NCBI GenBank assembly: GCA_900316645.1
Contig: ONDP01000005.1
Location: 62,001 to 126,000, forward strand
DNA: 64,000 nt
Source: an uncultured Prevotellaceae bacterium
Lineage (GTDB): Bacteria; Bacteroidota; Bacteroidia; Bacteroidales; Bacteroidaceae
Reading direction: 5' to 3'
Shown: piece by piece, positions 35,489 through 44,435 of the stretch
How the letters are laid out: each line of letters opens with the position of its first letter
Position numbering within the stretch: the first letter of the stretch is position 1
Position numbers and translations under genes: made by a program
Notes under the pieces: generated by a model
Database searches by the model: none
What the model saw: only the letters and a program-made list of their open reading frames with translations
Told to the model about the DNA's origin: nothing

Positions 35489-35526
35489 CAACATAAAAAC
35501 AATAACCTAAGTAAAATAGGAACAGT

Positions 35527-38388
35527 ATGAAAAGAACCTTACTCTGCATCCTATCCGTCTTGATGACCCTCGTTGTCAAGGCAGGTGACGTCACTCCCGA
35601 AGTGGCTATGAAACTAGCCGCTGACTTTGTGAAGCAGCGTGTGGCTAACGGCTCAAGAAGAGCCCCCAGTGCTTCACAACTCACAATGACCAAAAAGGTA
35701 AGCGGCCTGTATGTTTTCAACGTCGGAAATTGCGAAGGCTTTGTCATTGTCAGTCCTGACGATCGTACCAAAGCTATTCTCGGCTATTCCGACAGTGGCG
35801 ACCTCAATCCAGACAACATGCCGGGCAACATGAAAGCATGGCTGCAAGGCTATGCCGACGAGATAGCATGGGCTGAGCGCCATCACATCACTGCCAGCGC
35901 CACTACCACCCAACGAGCCCATCGTGCTGTCAAAACCGCCATTGCCCCGTTGGTAACAACCCTTTGGGATCAAGATGAGCCTTATAACAATCAGTGCCCG
36001 ACATTCTTTTCTCCCGATACTCGTTGCGTCACTGGCTGTGTGGCCACAGCTATGGCACAGGTGTTATACTACACTGCAAAAACGGGTGGCGCTACTTCGT
36101 CCGCCACTTCTAAAGAAATCCCGGCATATACGTGCCGAAGGAATTGGAACGAATTAGGACAAATCTCGGTTCCTGCAATTCCAGCAGGCACGACATTAAA
36201 CTGGAGCATGATGAAGGACACTTATGCATCCAATGAGACTGGCGAGGCCGCTGATGCCGTAGCAACACTCATGAAAGTTTGTGGTGCATCGGTTGGAATG
36301 GACTATTCGACGGCCATCAACGGAGGCTCCACCTCTTCCGGTGCCAACATCCCTAATGCACTGAAGAATTATTTCACATTCATTTCTCCAACAGCAACAA
36401 TTGCCGAGCGCAGCCAGTATAGCTATCGCAACTGGATTGATCTGATTTATAACGAACTGAGCCAAGGACGCGCCATCATCTATAGCGGACAGTCAACTGG
36501 CGGTGGACATACATTCGTTTGCGACGGCTATCAGGATGAAGATTACTTCCACATCAATTGGGGATGGGGCGGAAAAAGCGACTCCTTCTTCAAACTGTCA
36601 GCCCTTGACTCTAAGCAGCAGGGCATCGGTGGCAGCAGCTCTGAAGATGGCTATAACACTGGCCAGAACGCGATTGTCGGCATGCAACTCACAGGTGGCA
36701 CAGGTACCGTATTAAAAAATGCAACCGGCATCGATCTGACGCTCAACAGCATCAGTGTACCCAAATACGAAATGACCACCGACGAAACCCTCGACATCAC
36801 CTTCAACGTCACCAACAACAATTCGGTTGATTATGATGGTGAAGTCGGCATATGGATTTTCGAAAACATTGCGGGAGATGGAAAAATGTTCTACATCCCT
36901 GCAGGGGAGTCAAAAGACTGTGTCGTTCCATTCAAGCCCAAATCTACAGGAACCTACAAGATTACAGCGTATAAGCCCGTAGCTAATGCCTCATTTACCA
37001 CAATTGACCATACCAAGTTTGTCTACATCAATGTTACGGAAGGCAGTGGCACAACAGCCACCGACAATGTCAAATTGTCACTGGGAGATCCCGTCGTTGA
37101 AAATACGGAATCGTATCAACTCTATGGCAACCTCTTCAAGGCTACCATCCGACTCACTAACACTAGTACCGAGAAAGATTATCGTGGGCAATTCCTTTGG
37201 CTAGTAATTCCTAGCAGTTATAGTGGAGGTACCTACAATTCCGTTACCGTCACCGTGCCCAAAGGCGACTACATCGACGTACCTATACAGGTTGACGGCC
37301 TGAATATGAACGAGGTCGGATATAAATTGTATATTGCTTATATATACAATGGCGTTAAATGCAAAAATGGCGATATTCCGGGGGAAACTATATATGGCTA
37401 TGCCCTCAACCCAGCCATCATTACCCTCAATGCCGATGGAACCAAGACCGTCACTAAGCCCAGCGGTACCACCTTTAACACCCCGTCAACAGCCCTGTCT
37501 GTTGATTTGTCGGGAACAGGCATTACCACTGTTTCAAAAAACAGCAATCCCAACTGTCTGTACATTCTGAAGACCACCGACACGACGCCTGCCGGATTGA
37601 CGAATGTCATCAAGTTCGACGGAACCAGCTATTCTGCCGACGCCATCACGCTGACCGACAGCTATGATTTCCAGTCACCCGTCGATTTCACAGCAACAAC
37701 CATCGAGTTCACCTTCGCTAACGACAGATGGGCTGACGGCACCAATGGATGGAACACCATCATGCTACCCTTCAACGTTTCAGAGGTGACGGCTAATGGT
37801 ACAGCCATCGACTGGTTCAAGAGCAGCTCAGACACCGGCAAGCAATTCTGGCTGAAAGAGTTTACCAGCGATGAAGTAGGAAAAGTAAACTTCTCTTTCG
37901 CCACAGCAATGAAGGCAAACACCCCCTATATCATTGCCTTGCCAGGCGACCACTGGGGCGCAGCCTATAACCTGAACGGCAAGACCATCAAGTTCAAGGG
38001 TAGTGGCACCATCACGAAGAGCGGACGCACCACCGTGACTGCTGAGTACTATCGCTTCGTGGGGCAGACCCAGAAGGACAATACCGAGAACATCTACTGC
38101 ATCAATGCTGCAGGCAACAAGTTCGAGCAGAAAGCCACAGGAGGCAGCCTAGCCTTCCGTCCCTACTTCAAGGCCGACATCTTCGACCGCACCACCAGCA
38201 GTCTTGCCATTGGTTCCGACGAGACGACGGGAATAAAGGGCCTCACCCCCAACCCCTCTCCTATAGGCGAGGGGAGCGACGTTATCTACGACCTGCAGGG
38301 ACGCCGCATCGGTCAATGGTCAACGCTCAATAGCCAATTACGGCCCGGTCTGTACATCATAAATGGCAAAAAGGTCATCTTGAAGTGA
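35527..38388 (+). CDS. C10 family (streptopain-like) cysteine protease, T9SS cargo
   Basis: 953 aa. Signal peptide about 1-20; Spi-type propeptide about 22-140 ('VTPEVAMKLAADFVKQRV'); catalytic C10 domain about 145-390 with Cys171 in 'TGCVATAMAQVLYY' and His328 in 'GGGHTFVCDGY', followed by 'INWGWGG'. Then beta-sandwich domains and a C-terminal tail 'GLYIINGKKVILK' like a T9SS sorting signal. The last 55 residues combine three repeat types: a palindromic element read as LTPNPSPIGEG, a heptanucleotide array read as GQWSTLNSQ, and a second array that supplies the TGA stop. Relatives include SpeB and interpain A. A 59-aa small gene follows on the same strand. Confidence 0.92.
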   Translation: MKRTLLCILSVLMTLVVKAGDVTPEVAMKLAADFVKQRVANGSRRAPSASQLTMTKKVSGLYVFNVGNCEGFVIVSPDDRTKAILGYSDSGDLNPDNMPGNMKAWLQGYADEIAWAERHHITASATTTQRAHRAVKTAIAPLVTTLWDQDEPYNNQCPTFFSPDTRCVTGCVATAMAQVLYYTAKTGGATSSATSKEIPAYTCRRNWNELGQISVPAIPAGTTLNWSMMKDTYASNETGEAADAVATLMKVCGASVGMDYSTAINGGSTSSGANIPNALKNYFTFISPTATIAERSQYSYRNWIDLIYNELSQGRAIIYSGQSTGGGHTFVCDGYQDEDYFHINWGWGGKSDSFFKLSALDSKQQGIGGSSSEDGYNTGQNAIVGMQLTGGTGTVLKNATGIDLTLNSISVPKYEMTTDETLDITFNVTNNNSVDYDGEVGIWIFENIAGDGKMFYIPAGESKDCVVPFKPKSTGTYKITAYKPVANASFTTIDHTKFVYINVTEGSGTTATDNVKLSLGDPVVENTESYQLYGNLFKATIRLTNTSTEKDYRGQFLWLVIPSSYSGGTYNSVTVTVPKGDYIDVPIQVDGLNMNEVGYKLYIAYIYNGVKCKNGDIPGETIYGYALNPAIITLNADGTKTVTKPSGTTFNTPSTALSVDLSGTGITTVSKNSNPNCLYILKTTDTTPAGLTNVIKFDGTSYSADAITLTDSYDFQSPVDFTATTIEFTFANDRWADGTNGWNTIMLPFNVSEVTANGTAIDWFKSSSDTGKQFWLKEFTSDEVGKVNFSFATAMKANTPYIIALPGDHWGAAYNLNGKTIKFKGSGTITKSGRTTVTAEYYRFVGQTQKDNTENIYCINAAGNKFEQKATGGSLAFRPYFKADIFDRTTSSLAIGSDETTGIKGLTPNPSPIGEGSDVIYDLQGRRIGQWSTLNSQLRPGLYIINGKKVILK
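38239..38277 (+). repeat. GC-rich palindromic repeat inside the C10 protease gene
   Basis: CCTCACCCCCAACCCCTCTC followed by TATA and a GGCGAGGGG arm. Read in frame as LTPNPSPIGEG, just before the sorting signal. Confidence 0.9.
38310..38337 (+). repeat. Heptanucleotide array in the C10 protease sorting-signal linker
   Basis: Units CGGTCAA, TGGTCAA, CGCTCAA, TAGCCAA, translated as GQWSTLNSQ between 'YDLQGRRI' and 'LRPGLYIINGKK'. Confidence 0.75.
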
Positions 38389-38416
38389 AGAGTGAAAAGT
38401 GAAGAGTGAAGAATAA
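38382..38416 (+). repeat. Heptanucleotide array over the C10 protease stop codon
   Basis: Units GAAGTGA, AGAGTGA, AAAGTGA, AGAGTGA, AGAATAA. The TGA at 38386-38388 in the first unit is the stop codon. Confidence 0.85.
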
Positions 38417-38440
38417 TCATACATTATACATCTAAAGATT

Positions 38441-38620
38441 ATGAAAAAGCAATATATCCAACCCGCGAGTGAACTCATCCTTCTTCAACCCGCCCAGCTC
38501 ATTGCAGCCAGTCCCGGTGCCAACGACCAAACCGACCCAGGTCTGACAAGAGAACTGCTCGACCTCGAATCCGCAGGAGTCTCTGAATTCCCTGAACTCG
38601 AACAACTCCTCAACATGTAG
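38441..38620 (+). CDS. 59-aa small protein downstream of the C10 protease
   Basis: 59 codons from ATG 38441 to TAG. N-terminus 'MKKQYIQPASELILLQPAQ' then 'LIAASPGAND' and an acidic, leucine-rich tail ('LDLESAGVSEFPELEQLLNM'). The pattern MKKxYxxP...LxxSP recalls many unannotated small ORFs in Bacteroidales. There is no clear signal peptide or membrane helix. It follows the protease by 52 bp and is closed by a strong terminator, so it is probably co-transcribed with the protease. It could be a leader-like precursor peptide processed at or near 'AASPG'; that is inference. Confidence 0.75.
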   Translation: MKKQYIQPASELILLQPAQLIAASPGANDQTDPGLTRELLDLESAGVSEFPELEQLLNM

Positions 38621-38636
38621 CATCATTCTACCAGAT

Positions 38637-38674
38637 AGAGAGCCGAAGGAAATTTCTCCTTCGGCTCTCTTTTC
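38637..38674 (+). terminator. Rho-independent terminator after the 59-aa gene
   Basis: GAGAGCCGAAGGA (38638-38650) pairs perfectly with TCCTTCGGCTCTC (38657-38669), followed by TTTTC. Closes the protease/small-gene transcript. Confidence 0.9.
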
Positions 38675-38848
38675 ACTTCTTGATGTTTAATCTAAACAGT
38701 ATGGATAGAACACTATATCAGAAGACGAAAAATAAAAAAACTTCAGAGAGGAAGGAAAGGCTTAAGAGACGCTATCTTATGAAGGGGTTATTATTGTTTT
38801 TTTCAGAAACCAAACATTTACGCTATTACCGTCATTTCTTTGTCTCCA

Positions 38849-40954
38849 CTAACGACCCACCAGAACCATTACGGAACGGGGACCTACCAAGATTTCGCTT
38901 TGGCTTTCCGTGAGAGGTTCTTTGCCTGGCTCGCTAATGTCGTCGGGCGACTCCATGCCGGTATTGGCAAATACGTGCCAAGTCATTTTACCAGGCAATT
39001 GGGGCAACTCAAAGACGTGCATCTCCCAGTGCATGTTCATGGCGACGTAGATGAAATCGTCGTTGGCATACAGTCCGTTGAGCATAAAGGCAGCAGTGAG
39101 GTTATTGAACCCCGTTTCGGGATGCCAGGCCTTCACACCATGCCACGAGAAGTCGGGATAGCCAAGTCCGAGATAGTCGCTATGGCGCAGATTGTTCTCA
39201 TAGCGGAGCACCTTGTGCTGACGACGGAAATGGATGATTTGCTTGAAATAACGGAAGATGTCGGCATTCTTCTTCAGATCGCGCCAATCGAGCCACGCTA
39301 TCTCGTTGTCCTGGCAATAGGCGTTGTTGTTGCCTTGCTGGGAATTACCCATCTCATCGCCCGACAGCACCATGGGGATGCCCTGGCTGACCATCAGCAG
39401 CGTGATGGCATTCTTCACCTGACGGTGGCGCAGGCTGATGATGGCGGCATCGTCGGTTTCGCCCTCGCAACCACAATTCCAGCTGTTGTTATGGTTTTCG
39501 CCGTCTCGGTTGTCCTCACCATTGGCCTCGTTATGTTTTTCGTTATACGAGACGAGATCCATGAGCGTAAAGCCGTCGTGAGCCGTGATGAAGTTGACAC
39601 TGGCCTTGATGCCACGCCCCTGCGAAGCGTAGAGGTCGGGCGAACCGATGATGCGCTCCTTGACGTCGCCCAACACCTGTTCGTCGCTCTTCAGGAAGCA
39701 GCGAATGCTGTCGCGATACTTTCCGTTCCACTCAGCCCATCGTCCCCACGACGGGAACGAACCTACCTGATAGAGTCCACCTGCATCCCATGCCTCGGCT
39801 ATCAGTTTGGTCTTGCCGAGAATGGGGTCGTGCGCCAGTGATTCGAGCAGTGGCGGGTTCGACATAGGATGGCCGTTCTGGTCGCGCCCCAGGATGGCAG
39901 CCAGGTCGAAGCGGAATCCGTCGATGTGATAGTCGGTCACCCAATAGCGCAGACTCTCCACAATCATGTCACGCACATTGGGGTTGTTGCAGTTCAGCGT
40001 ATTGCCACACCCGCTGAAGTTATAGTAGTGCCCATCGGGGGTGAGCATGTAATAGGTCTTGTTGTCAATGCCACGATAAGAGATATAGGGTCCCTGTTCG
40101 TTGCCTTCGGCAGTATGGTTGAACACCACGTCGAGAATCACCTCAATGCCGTTGGCGTGCAGTTGTTTCACCAGATTCTTCAACTCGTCCACCTGCATAC
40201 TGTATCGGCCTGATGCTGCATAGGCTGCCTTGGGTGCAAAGAATCCCACATTGCTATAGCCCCACAGGTTGCAGAGCGGGCGGCCATCGACAGGCGAGAT
40301 GCGTGAGTTTTCAAACTCGTCGAACTCATGGACGGGCATCAGTTCCACGCAATTGACACCCAGTTCGAGCAGGTAGGGAATTTTCTCGACGATACCCGCA
40401 AACGTGCCCCTGTGCTTCACGTCGGCATCCTGTCCGCAGGTAAAATTGCGCACATGCATCTCATAGACGATGAGGTCGTTGACGGGTGTCTCCAATGGTT
40501 GGTCGTCCTCCCAGTCAAAATCGTCGAGCACCACGCGGGCACGATATTGATAGGGGTTGTCCCAATCAGGTTCCTTTCCCCACACGTCGCGCCCCACTAT
40601 GAGTTTGGCATAGGGGTCGAGCAGTATCTTCGACTTATCGAACCGATGACCTTCCTCCGGCTGGAAGGGACCGTCCATCCTAAAGCCATATTCCAGGTTC
40701 TCGTAGTCCAAATCGAAGACTATCATGGAGAACACATTACCCAGACGGAACTCCTTGAAGAACGGAATCTCGGCAAAAGGTTTCTCCTCGTGATTATGAA
40801 AGAGCACCAGTGTACACTCGGTGGCATAGCGGGAATAGACCGAGAAATTGATCATATTGCCGAAAACCGTTGCCCCGAAGGGGTAAGGGCGGCCCGGACG
40901 CAATTTCAATCCCTGATACTCATGGGTGGGAAACAAGTCAACTCGATGTATCAT
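38849..40954 (-). CDS. glgX: Glycogen debranching enzyme GlgX-like (GH13, CBM48)
   Basis: 701 aa. An N-terminal CBM48 (about 15-130: 'PYPFGATVFGNMINFSVYSR') is followed by a GH13 barrel with 'VIFNHTAEGNEQGP'-type region (VVFNHTAEG), nucleophile in 'DGFRFDLAAIL' (about 348), acid/base in 'LIAEAWDAGG' (about 387) and third acid in 'ITAHDGFTL' (about 459). It should hydrolyse alpha-1,6 branches in glycogen or starch products; no signal peptide, so cytosolic. It starts 2 bp after the STAS gene, within the amylase-PP2C-STAS-GlgX operon. Confidence 0.92.
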   Translation of the reverse strand: MIHRVDLFPTHEYQGLKLRPGRPYPFGATVFGNMINFSVYSRYATECTLVLFHNHEEKPFAEIPFFKEFRLGNVFSMIVFDLDYENLEYGFRMDGPFQPEEGHRFDKSKILLDPYAKLIVGRDVWGKEPDWDNPYQYRARVVLDDFDWEDDQPLETPVNDLIVYEMHVRNFTCGQDADVKHRGTFAGIVEKIPYLLELGVNCVELMPVHEFDEFENSRISPVDGRPLCNLWGYSNVGFFAPKAAYAASGRYSMQVDELKNLVKQLHANGIEVILDVVFNHTAEGNEQGPYISYRGIDNKTYYMLTPDGHYYNFSGCGNTLNCNNPNVRDMIVESLRYWVTDYHIDGFRFDLAAILGRDQNGHPMSNPPLLESLAHDPILGKTKLIAEAWDAGGLYQVGSFPSWGRWAEWNGKYRDSIRCFLKSDEQVLGDVKERIIGSPDLYASQGRGIKASVNFITAHDGFTLMDLVSYNEKHNEANGEDNRDGENHNNSWNCGCEGETDDAAIISLRHRQVKNAITLLMVSQGIPMVLSGDEMGNSQQGNNNAYCQDNEIAWLDWRDLKKNADIFRYFKQIIHFRRQHKVLRYENNLRHSDYLGLGYPDFSWHGVKAWHPETGFNNLTAAFMLNGLYANDDFIYVAMNMHWEMHVFELPQLPGKMTWHVFANTGMESPDDISEPGKEPLTESQSEILVGPRSVMVLVGR

Positions 40955-40956
40955 AC

Positions 40957-41262
40957 TCAGTCCTTAATTACCTTCAGACATTCATCCATCGTATCAAAAA
41001 AGTCAAAGAAATTATTGAAGCCCGTGATTTTCATAATGTCACGCACTTCTTCGTTCATGCCCACCAGGCAGAATTGCAGTCCCTTGGAGGCTGCCACTTT
41101 CTTGGAATAGAGCAGCACGCGCAAACCCGTACTGGAAATATACTTACAGGCAGTCATATCAAGCACTGTACTGCAGCCTTTCTCGAGAATAGCAGAAATG
41201 CCTTCCTGCACTTCGCGGTGATTGAAAGAGTCAAGCTCTTCGCCTAATTTATAAATCTCCAT
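40957..41262 (-). CDS. STAS-domain anti-sigma factor antagonist
   Basis: 101 aa from the ATG at 41262 (MEIYKLGEEL); an earlier in-frame start would overlap the phosphatase gene. A single STAS domain, SpoIIAA/RsbV type, with the phosphorylatable Ser43-Ser44-Thr45 cluster in 'ACKYISSTGLRVLL'. In partner switching the dephosphorylated form binds an anti-sigma kinase and frees a sigma factor. The likely activating phosphatase is the next gene upstream; no RsbW-type kinase is in the window. Confidence 0.9.
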   Translation of the reverse strand: MEIYKLGEELDSFNHREVQEGISAILEKGCSTVLDMTACKYISSTGLRVLLYSKKVAASKGLQFCLVGMNEEVRDIMKITGFNNFFDFFDTMDECLKVIKD

Positions 41263-41275
41263 ATTCTTCGTATTT

Positions 41276-42451
41276 TTATTTGTTATTATTCTTGTAACGA
41301 ATGGCCAGCATGGTGAGGTCGTCGCTCTGGGGGGCACTGCCCACAAACTGATGCACAGCCTGCGTCATCTGTTCTATCTGCGCCTTGCAGTCGGCTTCGC
41401 TGCTCAGACATTCAATGACACGTGACGCTCCGAACATTTCGCGCGCTTCGTTCTTCGCCTCAGTGAGTCCGTCGGTATATAGGAACAGCATATCGCCCGG
41501 CTGGAGGTCGTAATCCCTCACCACATAGACAGCCCCTTCGTCAACGCCCAATGGCAAATCGGGGTCGGCAGGCAGTTCGGTCGCAGCGTCAGCCACCACA
41601 AAGGGCTTGTTATGACCAGCATTGCAATAGTGCAAATGACCTGTAGTCAAGTCGAGCGTCCCCATGAAGAAAGTGATGAACATCATGCTGTCGTTGCCCT
41701 CACAACTGGCTTTATTGATTGAATTAATGATTTTCTCCACATCGGTCTCGTAATGTGCCACATAGCGGAACTGATTGAGTTTCATAGCCATCAACAGTGC
41801 AGCAGGCACTCCTTTGCCCGACACATCGCCAATGCAGAAATAGAGCAGATGGTCAATGACAAAGAAATCGTAGAGGTCGCCCCCTACCTCCTTGGCTGAA
41901 ATCTGCTGACCATACACATCCAGGCTGTCGCCGTCGGCTGGGTGATACGCCTTGGGCAGCATAGACTGCTGGATGTCATTGGCGGCCTTCAGTTCACCCT
42001 CTATGCGACCTTTGGCTTCGTTAAACCATTTCAGTTCCTCCATCTGCTTCACCAGCGACTTCTGCATGACGCTGAACGAATGGTGCAAACTGCACATCTC
42101 GTCCTTCGACTTGATGGATGGCAACTTGGCTTCCAGATTGCCCCTCGCCACCTCGTCGGCAGCCTCGGTGAAGGCGGTCAGCGGGGCAATATGCCTGTGA
42201 ATGAGCCGTCGTAGCATAGAAGTAAGCACTATCAGCATGACGACAAACAGCACCGTCAGGACTGTAGCCAACTGACGGACAGTTATGGCGTGGAGCAGAC
42301 CGTGTTCCAGGATTTCCATGATGAGTTTCTCGATAAAAAACTCACCCACAAAGGCGAAAATGAAAAGTATCACCACCACATAAAGCACCACCCACAAGCT
42401 GATGCGGCTGGCGAGTGAACGCTGGATTTGCAACAGTTTAGGCACTTTCAT
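41276..42451 (-). CDS. HAMP-containing PP2C (SpoIIE-type) serine phosphatase
   Basis: 391 aa from the ATG at 42451 (a TTG two codons earlier is in frame). Two N-terminal transmembrane helices (about 18-42 and 62-80), a HAMP segment ('LIHRHIAPLTAFTEAADEV', about 85-140), a helical linker 'GELKAANDIQQSMLP', then a SpoIIE/PP2C domain from about 180 ('VGGDLYDFFVIDHL', 'IGDVSGKGVPAALLM', 'LFLYTDGLTEAKN', 'SDDLTMLAIRY') with the metal-binding aspartates. Membrane-anchored RsbU-like phosphatase, expected to activate the STAS protein encoded 13 bp downstream. Confidence 0.93.
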   Translation of the reverse strand: MKVPKLLQIQRSLASRISLWVVLYVVVILFIFAFVGEFFIEKLIMEILEHGLLHAITVRQLATVLTVLFVVMLIVLTSMLRRLIHRHIAPLTAFTEAADEVARGNLEAKLPSIKSKDEMCSLHHSFSVMQKSLVKQMEELKWFNEAKGRIEGELKAANDIQQSMLPKAYHPADGDSLDVYGQQISAKEVGGDLYDFFVIDHLLYFCIGDVSGKGVPAALLMAMKLNQFRYVAHYETDVEKIINSINKASCEGNDSMMFITFFMGTLDLTTGHLHYCNAGHNKPFVVADAATELPADPDLPLGVDEGAVYVVRDYDLQPGDMLFLYTDGLTEAKNEAREMFGASRVIECLSSEADCKAQIEQMTQAVHQFVGSAPQSDDLTMLAIRYKNNNK

Positions 42452-42461
42452 AAGCAATACT

Positions 42462-43619
42462 TTAATGTTGAAGATTCAACATTGTCGGCTGCTGTTTCGA
42501 CCAGTCCATGCAGTTGCGCACGCGGAGGTCGGCATAGGGTTCTGCATGGAAGATGCTGGGATTGTTGGTCATCAGTTGCTCGGTTCCATAGAGGAATGAG
42601 AACGGACGCTGCAGCTCCAACGTCACGTCGATGGCTTCCTGCAACAGGTTCACATCGTCGTGGCAGTCGAACATAAACCGGTCGGTATCATGATTGTCCA
42701 AGAACAGCACCAGTTTGAAGTCGTCGGGATACTTGTCAAAGTGGTCGGCTATCTTGCTGCGCAGGGTCTTGTTGCCCTTGATGCCGCGCCCGGCATAGAT
42801 TTCCTCCAGCAGGATGTTGCGATAGGCAAAGTCGAGCACTCCGTCGAGCGTTCCCACATAGTCGGCCTGCAAATCGTCCTGACTGAAGGGCTTGGTGTCC
42901 TGTGCCAGAAACTCGTTCAGTCTGTCCTCCGTCTTGAAGTACAGCTGACCAGCCAACTGCGGACCAATACCAAAAGCCCATACCTCGCCAAAGACGACAA
43001 TATCGCTGCGGACGGCCTGCAGACTGTCACGAAGCTGTTTGAGGAAACTGAACGGCTGTCCCAGGGCATGGTCGATACGGAAGGCGTCAACACCCATGCG
43101 GGCAAGTTTTTCAGCCTTGTCAATCATAAAGCTGACCACCTCGGGGTTTGTCAGATTAAACTTAGGCAGATCGCCAAAGCCCAAGAACGACACGAACTCG
43201 TCGCTGTCTTTCTTCGGATAGAAGAACCAGTCGCGGTGCTTGCCGCCATTCTTCAGCAACGACTGTTCGAAGACGGGTGCCTGATACCAACAGTGGTTTG
43301 GCACGAAGTCGCAGATAACCTTCATCTCCCTATCGTGAGCCTCGTCGAGCAACTGGCGGTAGTCGTCCCACGTACCCAGATGCGGATCCACATCCTCGAA
43401 ATTCAAGGTGTGATAGCCATGATAGTTGGCCGACTTGAAGATGGGTGAAAGCATGATGGCATTGAAGCCAAGATTCTTGATATAATCAAGTTTCCCGATA
43501 ACGCCTTGCAGATTGCCTCCACAAAACACGTTCTCACTCTTTGGCGGCACTTGCCACCCTCCATTGAATCTGTCAATCAGCAGATGATAGATTCGGATCT
43601 GATCAAACCAATTCTTCAT
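42462..43619 (-). CDS. GH13 alpha-amylase family enzyme
   Basis: 385 aa, short for GH13: it consists of the catalytic barrel with little else. Signature regions: 'DFVPNHCW' (region I), 'DAFRIDHA' (nucleophile, about 180), 'VFGEVW' (acid/base, about 209) and 'LDNHDTDR' (third acid, about 306). No signal peptide, so cytosolic maltodextrin or glycogen processing is likely. First gene of the operon amylase-PP2C-STAS-GlgX (gaps 10, 13 and 2 bp). Confidence 0.92.
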   Translation of the reverse strand: MKNWFDQIRIYHLLIDRFNGGWQVPPKSENVFCGGNLQGVIGKLDYIKNLGFNAIMLSPIFKSANYHGYHTLNFEDVDPHLGTWDDYRQLLDEAHDREMKVICDFVPNHCWYQAPVFEQSLLKNGGKHRDWFFYPKKDSDEFVSFLGFGDLPKFNLTNPEVVSFMIDKAEKLARMGVDAFRIDHALGQPFSFLKQLRDSLQAVRSDIVVFGEVWAFGIGPQLAGQLYFKTEDRLNEFLAQDTKPFSQDDLQADYVGTLDGVLDFAYRNILLEEIYAGRGIKGNKTLRSKIADHFDKYPDDFKLVLFLDNHDTDRFMFDCHDDVNLLQEAIDVTLELQRPFSFLYGTEQLMTNNPSIFHAEPYADLRVRNCMDWSKQQPTMLNLQH

Positions 43620-43637
43620 ATATATAATAATTAATGT

Positions 43638-44414
43638 TTATGATGAATGATTTTCTGTTTTCACTTCTTCCTGTTTCTGCTCATTCCGTTTCTTTACCTC
43701 ATCCATGTAGCCGGCTGTGATGATGCCCGAGGGCAAGGCGATGATAGCAATGCCGACAATCGAGGAGATGATGCTGATGACGCGACCGATGGAGGAGATG
43801 GGGTAAATGTCACCATAGCCTACCGTGGTGAGCGTACAGGCTGCCCAGTAGAAGGCGTCGAAGAAATTGTCGAACAACAACTGACCCGTTGCCGGGTTGA
43901 TATCCTCCTCGGCATTGAACATGATGAGCGCCGTGATGAAGATGTAGAAGAGCGCCAGCCACAGCACTGTCAGCAGAACGCTGCCCTGCTTGCGGATGAC
44001 GCGATGAATGATGGCAAGCGGTTCGTAATAACGGATGACCTTGAAGATGCGAAGCAACTTGAACAGTCGAGACACACGGAACATCTTGAACGAGGGTCCC
44101 AGCAGGTTGAAGACGGGCAATATTGACAGCATGTCGATAATGGCCATCGGGGTGAACGGATACAGGATGAAAGCTACAATCTTGTTGTGCTTTGACTTAA
44201 AGTCGGCTGTCAGCCAGCGAAGGAGATAATCGACAATGAAGCATACGCCGGAAAACAAATCGAAATACCAGAAGATTTCGTACTGGGTACGGAACATCAG
44301 GGGCAGTAAGCTGAGGTCAACAGCCAACAACATGATAGAGTCATACGTGCGTGCTTTGTGGGTGTCGATTCTTCGCGGCTCTACAAGATCGTATATCTTT
44401 TCACGTAATTTCAT
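43638..44414 (-). CDS. Voltage-gated-type potassium channel
   Basis: 258 aa. Six-helix voltage-gated channel plan: S1-S3 from about 25-125, an S4-like basic helix ('FRVSRLFKLLRIFKVIRY', about 134-152), S5 about 162-185, pore with the K+ selectivity filter TTVGYGD (about 197-203), S6 and a charged tail (VKKRNEQKQEEVKTE). The filter indicates potassium. It is 21 bp after a giant surface-protein gene and 18 bp before the amylase gene on the same strand; functional linkage is unclear. Confidence 0.92.
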   Translation of the reverse strand: MKLREKIYDLVEPRRIDTHKARTYDSIMLLAVDLSLLPLMFRTQYEIFWYFDLFSGVCFIVDYLLRWLTADFKSKHNKIVAFILYPFTPMAIIDMLSILPVFNLLGPSFKMFRVSRLFKLLRIFKVIRYYEPLAIIHRVIRKQGSVLLTVLWLALFYIFITALIMFNAEEDINPATGQLLFDNFFDAFYWAACTLTTVGYGDIYPISSIGRVISIISSIVGIAIIALPSGIITAGYMDEVKKRNEQKQEEVKTENHSS

Positions 44415-44435
44415 AAGTCGTATGTGGATAGTATT

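Noticed and set aside
38840-39841. Plus-strand ORF of 333 codons opposite glgX
   Set aside because: It is antisense to a GH13 gene with intact catalytic motifs; its composition is that of a shadow frame.
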